Shown here in pieces: positions 16,242-19,127 of a stretch of DNA of 19,127 nucleotides. The notes beneath the pieces are model-generated. The model made no database searches, had not been told where the DNA came from, and worked only from the letters and a program-made list of their open reading frames with translations. This stretch comes from JBEKYD01 sp049509915 (GTDB lineage Bacteria; Acidobacteriota; Terriglobia; Bryobacterales; Bryobacteraceae): positions 1-19,127 of the forward strand of contig JBEKZL010000142.1 of NCBI GenBank assembly GCA_049509915.1, in the 5' to 3' direction. How positions within the stretch are numbered: the first letter of the stretch is position 1; every line of letters begins with the position of its first letter. Position numbers and translations under genes: made by a program.

Positions 16242-17270
16242 TCAGGCCTGCGGCGCTGTTTCCGCGGCCGCCTCCGGCGCGGGCTCGGGCTCGGCCAGTT
16301 TGAGTGAAAGCTGGCGGCCCGCGCCGACCGCTTCGTTGTAGCGCTCGTAGGCTTTGACGATGCGCTGCACCAGCGTGTGGCGGACCACGTCCTTCTCGTC
16401 GAACTGCACGAAGCTGATGCCTTCCACGCCACGGAGTACCTCGGTGGCATCCATCAGACCGCTGCGGCGCCCGCTGGGCAGGTCGATCTGGGTCACGTCG
16501 CCGTTCACCACCATTTTGGAATTGAAGCCCTGCCGGGTCAGTACCATCTTCATCTGCTCGGAAGTGGAGTTTTGGGCTTCGTCCAGAATAATGAAGCTGT
16601 CGTTCAAGGTGCGGCCGCGCATGAAAGCGATGGGTGCTACTTCTATGACGTTGCGCTCCAGCAGTTTTTCCACCCGGTCGCTCTCCAGCATGTCGAAGAG
16701 CGCATCGTAGAGCGGGCGCAGATAGGGGTCGATTTTTTCCTGCAAAGTCCCCGGCAGGAAGCCCAGTCGCTCGCCGGCTTCCACCGCCGGGCGGGTCAGA
16801 ATAATGCGCGCCACCTGTTTGGCGAGCAGGGCCGAAATCGCCATGGCCACGGCCAGGTAGGTTTTGCCGGTGCCGGCCGGGCCGATGCCGAACACCAGGT
16901 CGTAGCGTTCGATGGCTTCCAGATAGCGGCGCTGGTTGACCGAACGCGGGGCCAGAACCTTCTTGCCGAAACTGCGTTGCCGTCCGCTCGATACCAGGGC
17001 GCGCAGTGTCACTTCCGGATCCGCCGCCACCACCCTCAGGTAGCTGTTGAGGTCACCGTTATTAAAGACGTGGCCTTCCCGCAGCAGCGTATTGTAATCT
17101 TCCAAAATGCTCTGGAGGCGCGCCACCCCGGGCTCTTCGCCTTCGATTTCGAGATTGCCGTCCAGCAGTTGAGTGTGAACGTTGAAGCCGTTCTCGATCA
17201 ACCGGATATTTTCGTCGCGTGTGCCGAACAGGCTTTCCACGCCGCGGAGAATGCGCACGCTGGCTTTCAT
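16242..17270 (-). CDS. ybeZ: PhoH-like ATPase (YbeZ)
   Basis: A 342-residue protein with a KH-like N-terminal region and a P-loop ATPase domain. Walker A is GPAGTGKT (130-137), followed by RIILTRPAVEAGERLGFLPG, Walker B FIILDEAQN (226-234) and NGDVTQIDLP. The family is PhoH/YbeZ, thought to act with YbeY in RNA processing and ribosome quality control; ybeY follows 9 bases later, the standard order. The C-terminal ~30 residues are Ala/Pro/Glu-rich and unconserved. ATG 17270 gives the usual start, but the nearest ribosome site, GGGAGG, lies about 15 bases upstream and CTCCTT sits between it and the ATG, so a small hairpin could hide the site. First gene of the phoH-ybeY-corC-era operon. Confidence 0.95.
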   Translation of the reverse strand: MKASVRILRGVESLFGTRDENIRLIENGFNVHTQLLDGNLEIEGEEPGVARLQSILEDYNTLLREGHVFNNGDLNSYLRVVAADPEVTLRALVSSGRQRSFGKKVLAPRSVNQRRYLEAIERYDLVFGIGPAGTGKTYLAVAMAISALLAKQVARIILTRPAVEAGERLGFLPGTLQEKIDPYLRPLYDALFDMLESDRVEKLLERNVIEVAPIAFMRGRTLNDSFIILDEAQNSTSEQMKMVLTRQGFNSKMVVNGDVTQIDLPSGRRSGLMDATEVLRGVEGISFVQFDEKDVVRHTLVQRIVKAYERYNEAVGAGRQLSLKLAEPEPAPEAAAETAPQA

Positions 17271-17391
17271 TGAAGGAGCGGTGGATACCTCCCTGTTGAG
17301 ATGGAAACCGAACAGGAAAACGCGCTTAGATGGGAAAGGAACGAACCTTCGACAACCCGCTGGTGCGGGCGGTTAACTACCATCTCCCTGG

Positions 17392-17400
17392 ATTATACCA
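17392..17400 (-). promoter_or_regulatory. Extended -10 promoter of the phoH-ybeY-corC-era operon
   Basis: Minus strand TGGTATAAT, a perfect TATAAT with the TGn extension. The -35 region is weak (TTGCCG or TTTGCC at 15-16 bases), as is common for extended -10 promoters. The predicted start lies near 17385, giving a 5' leader of about 115 bases before phoH. Confidence 0.65.
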
Positions 17401-17422
17401 GCGTTTGGGGAGCGGCAAACGC
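17401..17422. promoter_or_regulatory. Perfect 7-bp inverted repeat, likely operator between divergent genes
   Basis: Arms GCGTTTG (17401-17407) and CAAACGC (17416-17422) with an 8-base spacer. It directly abuts the phoH extended -10 box, within its -35 region, and ends 16 bases before the ATG of the divergent DUF4159 gene. A dimeric regulator bound here could control both directions. Inference from geometry only. Confidence 0.5.
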
Positions 17423-17438
17423 GGTATTCTGGTAAGCA

Positions 17439-18278
17439 ATGGACCGCCAACCGCGGCGATGGGCGAGGGGAGGATTGGCCGCTCTTGCGGCCGCGCTGTC
17501 GCTAGGCGCGGTCGACGCGCAGCGTCCGTTCCGCCAATTCCCGGGAGTGGAGTACCGGCTGGGCGAGATCCCGCTGCCCTCCGACTATGCCGACAACGCT
17601 GAGTGGGTCTTTGCCCGCCTCATGTTCCCCCCCGGGCCGCTCAACGGTTACGAGGGCCGCGACCTTGACTGGCACGTCGGAGTATCGTTGTGGACTCAGG
17701 ATTTCCCCCGCGCCGACCGCCATTTCTCGCTGGCCGTCCGCCGCCTCACACGTATTCAAACCCGTTCCGCCGAGCAGTGCGTGAACCTGGACGAAGGCGA
17801 CGCTTACGACTGGCCGTGGCTCTACGCGGTGCAGGTGGGCGAATGGGGATTGACCGGCCGGCAGTCCACCGAAATGCGCGAGTACCTGCTGCGCGGCGGG
17901 TTCTTCATGGCCGACGATTTTCACGGCGGGGCGGAATGGCGCGAGTTCGAAACCCGCATCCGCAAAGCCTTTCCCGACCGCCCCATTCAGGACATTCCCG
18001 ACGACGACCCCATCTTCCACACGGTCTATGACATCGGCGAAAAGCTGCAAATTCCCGGGCAGGCCCACTTGCGAATGGGTTACAAATACGCCGATGGCAA
18101 GGGCGCTCACTGGCGCGCCATCTACGACGATAAGGGCCGCATCCTGGTGGCGATTTCTTTTAACTCCGATATCGGCGACGCCTGGGAGTGGGCCGACGAT
18201 CCTTACTATCCCTCCAAATTCTCCGATCAGGCCATCCGCATGGGCGTGAACTACATCGTGTACGCGATGACGCACTGA
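17439..18278 (+). CDS. Secreted DUF4159 domain protein
   Basis: A 279-residue protein. Residues 1-27 look like a signal peptide: a basic start with RR, the hydrophobic GLAALAAALSLGAV and a cleavage site at VDA/QRP. The mature part matches DUF4159: WVFARLMFPPG, LWTQDFPRADRHFSLAVRRLT, EYLLRGGFFMADDFHGGAEW, FPDRPIQDIPDDDPIFHTVYD, DKGRILVAISFNSDIGDAWEWAD and the C-terminal NYIVYAMTH. The fold resembles glutamine-amidotransferase-like domains, but no function is established. Members are common in Acidobacteria and Planctomycetes. TATTCT (17425-17430), 8 bases before ATG 17439, may be a -10 box of a very short leader; no clear ribosome site. Divergent from phoH. Confidence 0.85.
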   Translation: MDRQPRRWARGGLAALAAALSLGAVDAQRPFRQFPGVEYRLGEIPLPSDYADNAEWVFARLMFPPGPLNGYEGRDLDWHVGVSLWTQDFPRADRHFSLAVRRLTRIQTRSAEQCVNLDEGDAYDWPWLYAVQVGEWGLTGRQSTEMREYLLRGGFFMADDFHGGAEWREFETRIRKAFPDRPIQDIPDDDPIFHTVYDIGEKLQIPGQAHLRMGYKYADGKGAHWRAIYDDKGRILVAISFNSDIGDAWEWADDPYYPSKFSDQAIRMGVNYIVYAMTH

Positions 18279-18630
18279 GCGGCATTCAGCCCGATCTTAT
18301 ATTTCAACGCGGCGGGGGAGAGGAAAGTGCCCGTCGTCCCCGGCCCCCACCAGAGGCAAACATAAGAGCAGTGCAGACGACGCCCCGCAAGCAGCGGATG
18401 GAGCTCGATGCGGTACTTCCCCGCCTTTCGCCGTTCCGCCGCGCTGATGGCGTGCCGCGTGCAAGCGCATTTCGGCAATTCGTAAATAATTGGCGGCCAC
18501 CCGGAGGGCAAATGGCGCGAGTCGATTCGCTGGCCACTTCACGAGACGCCGCGCATGCCCGCGCCTCCTGCGCAAGCCGGAGGGACGAAAGGGTGTTAGC
18601 GGGCGTTTGGGTTATGCTGGAGCTTCCGCA
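18279..18630. other. Intergenic stretch without a recognisable gene
   Basis: About 350 bases between the DUF4159 gene and the glycosidase. Short open frames on both strands have no ribosome sites or recognisable motifs. AT-rich patches occur at 18296-18304 and around 18481-18490. GGAG ends 8 bases before ATG 18631 and TATGCT (18613-18618) is a weak -10 candidate for the next gene. No terminator hairpin with a T-run was seen after the DUF4159 stop. Confidence 0.6.
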
Positions 18631-19127
18631 ATGACCTTACCGCATATCGCCCGACTTCCGTTAATTGGCGGCTTGCTACTGGCGCAGGCCGGCATGGCGA
18701 CCGCGGCCCCGGCCGCCATCGCCGACAACTACATCCTTACGCCCAAGCCCCGCCCCGCCCCGGCCATTAACGGCCCCTCGGTTTACGGCGCGCGCCCGGG
18801 CCGCCCGTTTCTCTACCGTATTCCTTCCACCGGCGACCGGCCGATGCGATTTAGCGCCCAGGGAATGCCGGCGTCGCTGCGGCTCGACCCGGCCACCGGG
18901 ATCATCAGCGGAACCGTGCCGATGAAGGCTGGCGAATATACGTTGACGTTGCGCGCCCGGAACTTGCGCGGAGCGGCCGCGCGGCGATTCAAGATTGTAG
19001 TGGGCGACACGCTCGCCCTCACTCCCCCCATGGGCTGGAACGACTGGTACACGCACTACGACCGCGTCACCGCCGACCTGATCCGCCGCGCCGCCTCCGC
19101 CATGGTCTCTTCCGGCATGGCCGACTT
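18631..19127 (+). CDS. Secreted alpha-galactosidase-like glycoside hydrolase (GH27 type) with putative Ig domain, C-terminal part missing
   Basis: The visible 165 residues begin with a signal peptide (LPLIGGLLLAQAGMATAA, cleaved near 26). Next comes a ~85-residue putative Ig domain of the He_PIG kind, with the hallmark LRLDPATGIISGTVP, KAGEYTLTLRARN and FKIVVGD. The catalytic domain then starts LALTPPMGWNDWYTHYDRV and AASAMVSSGMADF, matching the first strand and helix of GH27 alpha-galactosidase/alpha-N-acetylgalactosaminidase TIM barrels (usual form TPPMGWNSW). The catalytic aspartates lie beyond the window. Likely exported and acting on galactosyl polysaccharides. ATG 18631 has GGAG 8 bases upstream. 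Confidence 0.85.
   Translation, partial: MTLPHIARLPLIGGLLLAQAGMATAAPAAIADNYILTPKPRPAPAINGPSVYGARPGRPFLYRIPSTGDRPMRFSAQGMPASLRLDPATGIISGTVPMKAGEYTLTLRARNLRGAAARRFKIVVGDTLALTPPMGWNDWYTHYDRVTADLIRRAASAMVSSGMAD

Noticed and set aside
18251..18634. Overlapping short frames on both strands before the glycosidase
   Set aside because: None has a ribosome site or recognisable motif, and three frames are open at once, as expected for GC-rich non-coding DNA.

Overview
The window is GC-rich bacterial chromosomal DNA carrying mostly conserved housekeeping genes, nearly all on the minus strand. The most likely source is an acidobacterium close to Solibacter/Bryobacter. That placement is an inference from the gene set (a DUF4159 protein beside phoH, a GH27-type secreted glycosidase with a putative Ig domain, a pseudokinase coiled-coil protein) and from the GC-rich palindromic repeats; no 16S or tRNA gene is present to test it.

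Layout. Positions 1-5422 (minus) form a protein quality-control block read tig -> clpX -> lon -> engB, with engB cut by the window edge. clpP, usually found between tig and clpX, is absent, and a good sigma70-type promoter lies there instead. Positions 5497-6182 (plus) hold a probable 23-residue membrane peptide overlapping, by ATGA, a site-2-type M50 membrane metalloprotease. Positions 6323-8601 (minus) hold a radical-SAM SplB-like protein, queA for queuosine synthesis, a palindromic element and a short truncated antitoxin-like ORF. Positions 8658-8784 carry two facing copies of a REP-like element. Positions 8787-10223 (minus) encode a protein that keeps only the C-lobe of a Ser/Thr kinase with its catalytic residues replaced, fused to a long coiled coil with three 41-residue repeats. 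Positions 10407-12445 (minus) hold two tandem paralogous family 2 glycosyltransferases joined by a TTGA overlap.

Positions 12644-12895 (plus) encode a two-cluster ferredoxin. Next comes a stretch that looks like a frameshifted gene (13051-13613), converging on era. Positions 13562-17270 (minus) form a tight operon phoH -> ybeY -> corC-like -> era with ATGA overlaps, concerned with ribosome and RNA quality control. A perfect extended -10 box and a perfect 7-bp inverted repeat lie upstream, in the divergent region shared with a secreted DUF4159 protein (17439-18278, plus). After about 350 bases with no recognisable gene, a secreted GH27/alpha-galactosidase-like enzyme starts at 18631 and runs off the end.

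Most notable are a REP-like double hairpin that sits in frame inside the ybeY coding sequence and matches the intergenic copies at 8658-8784, the pseudokinase/coiled-coil protein, the tig-clpX junction without clpP, and the small membrane peptide coupled to the M50 protease.
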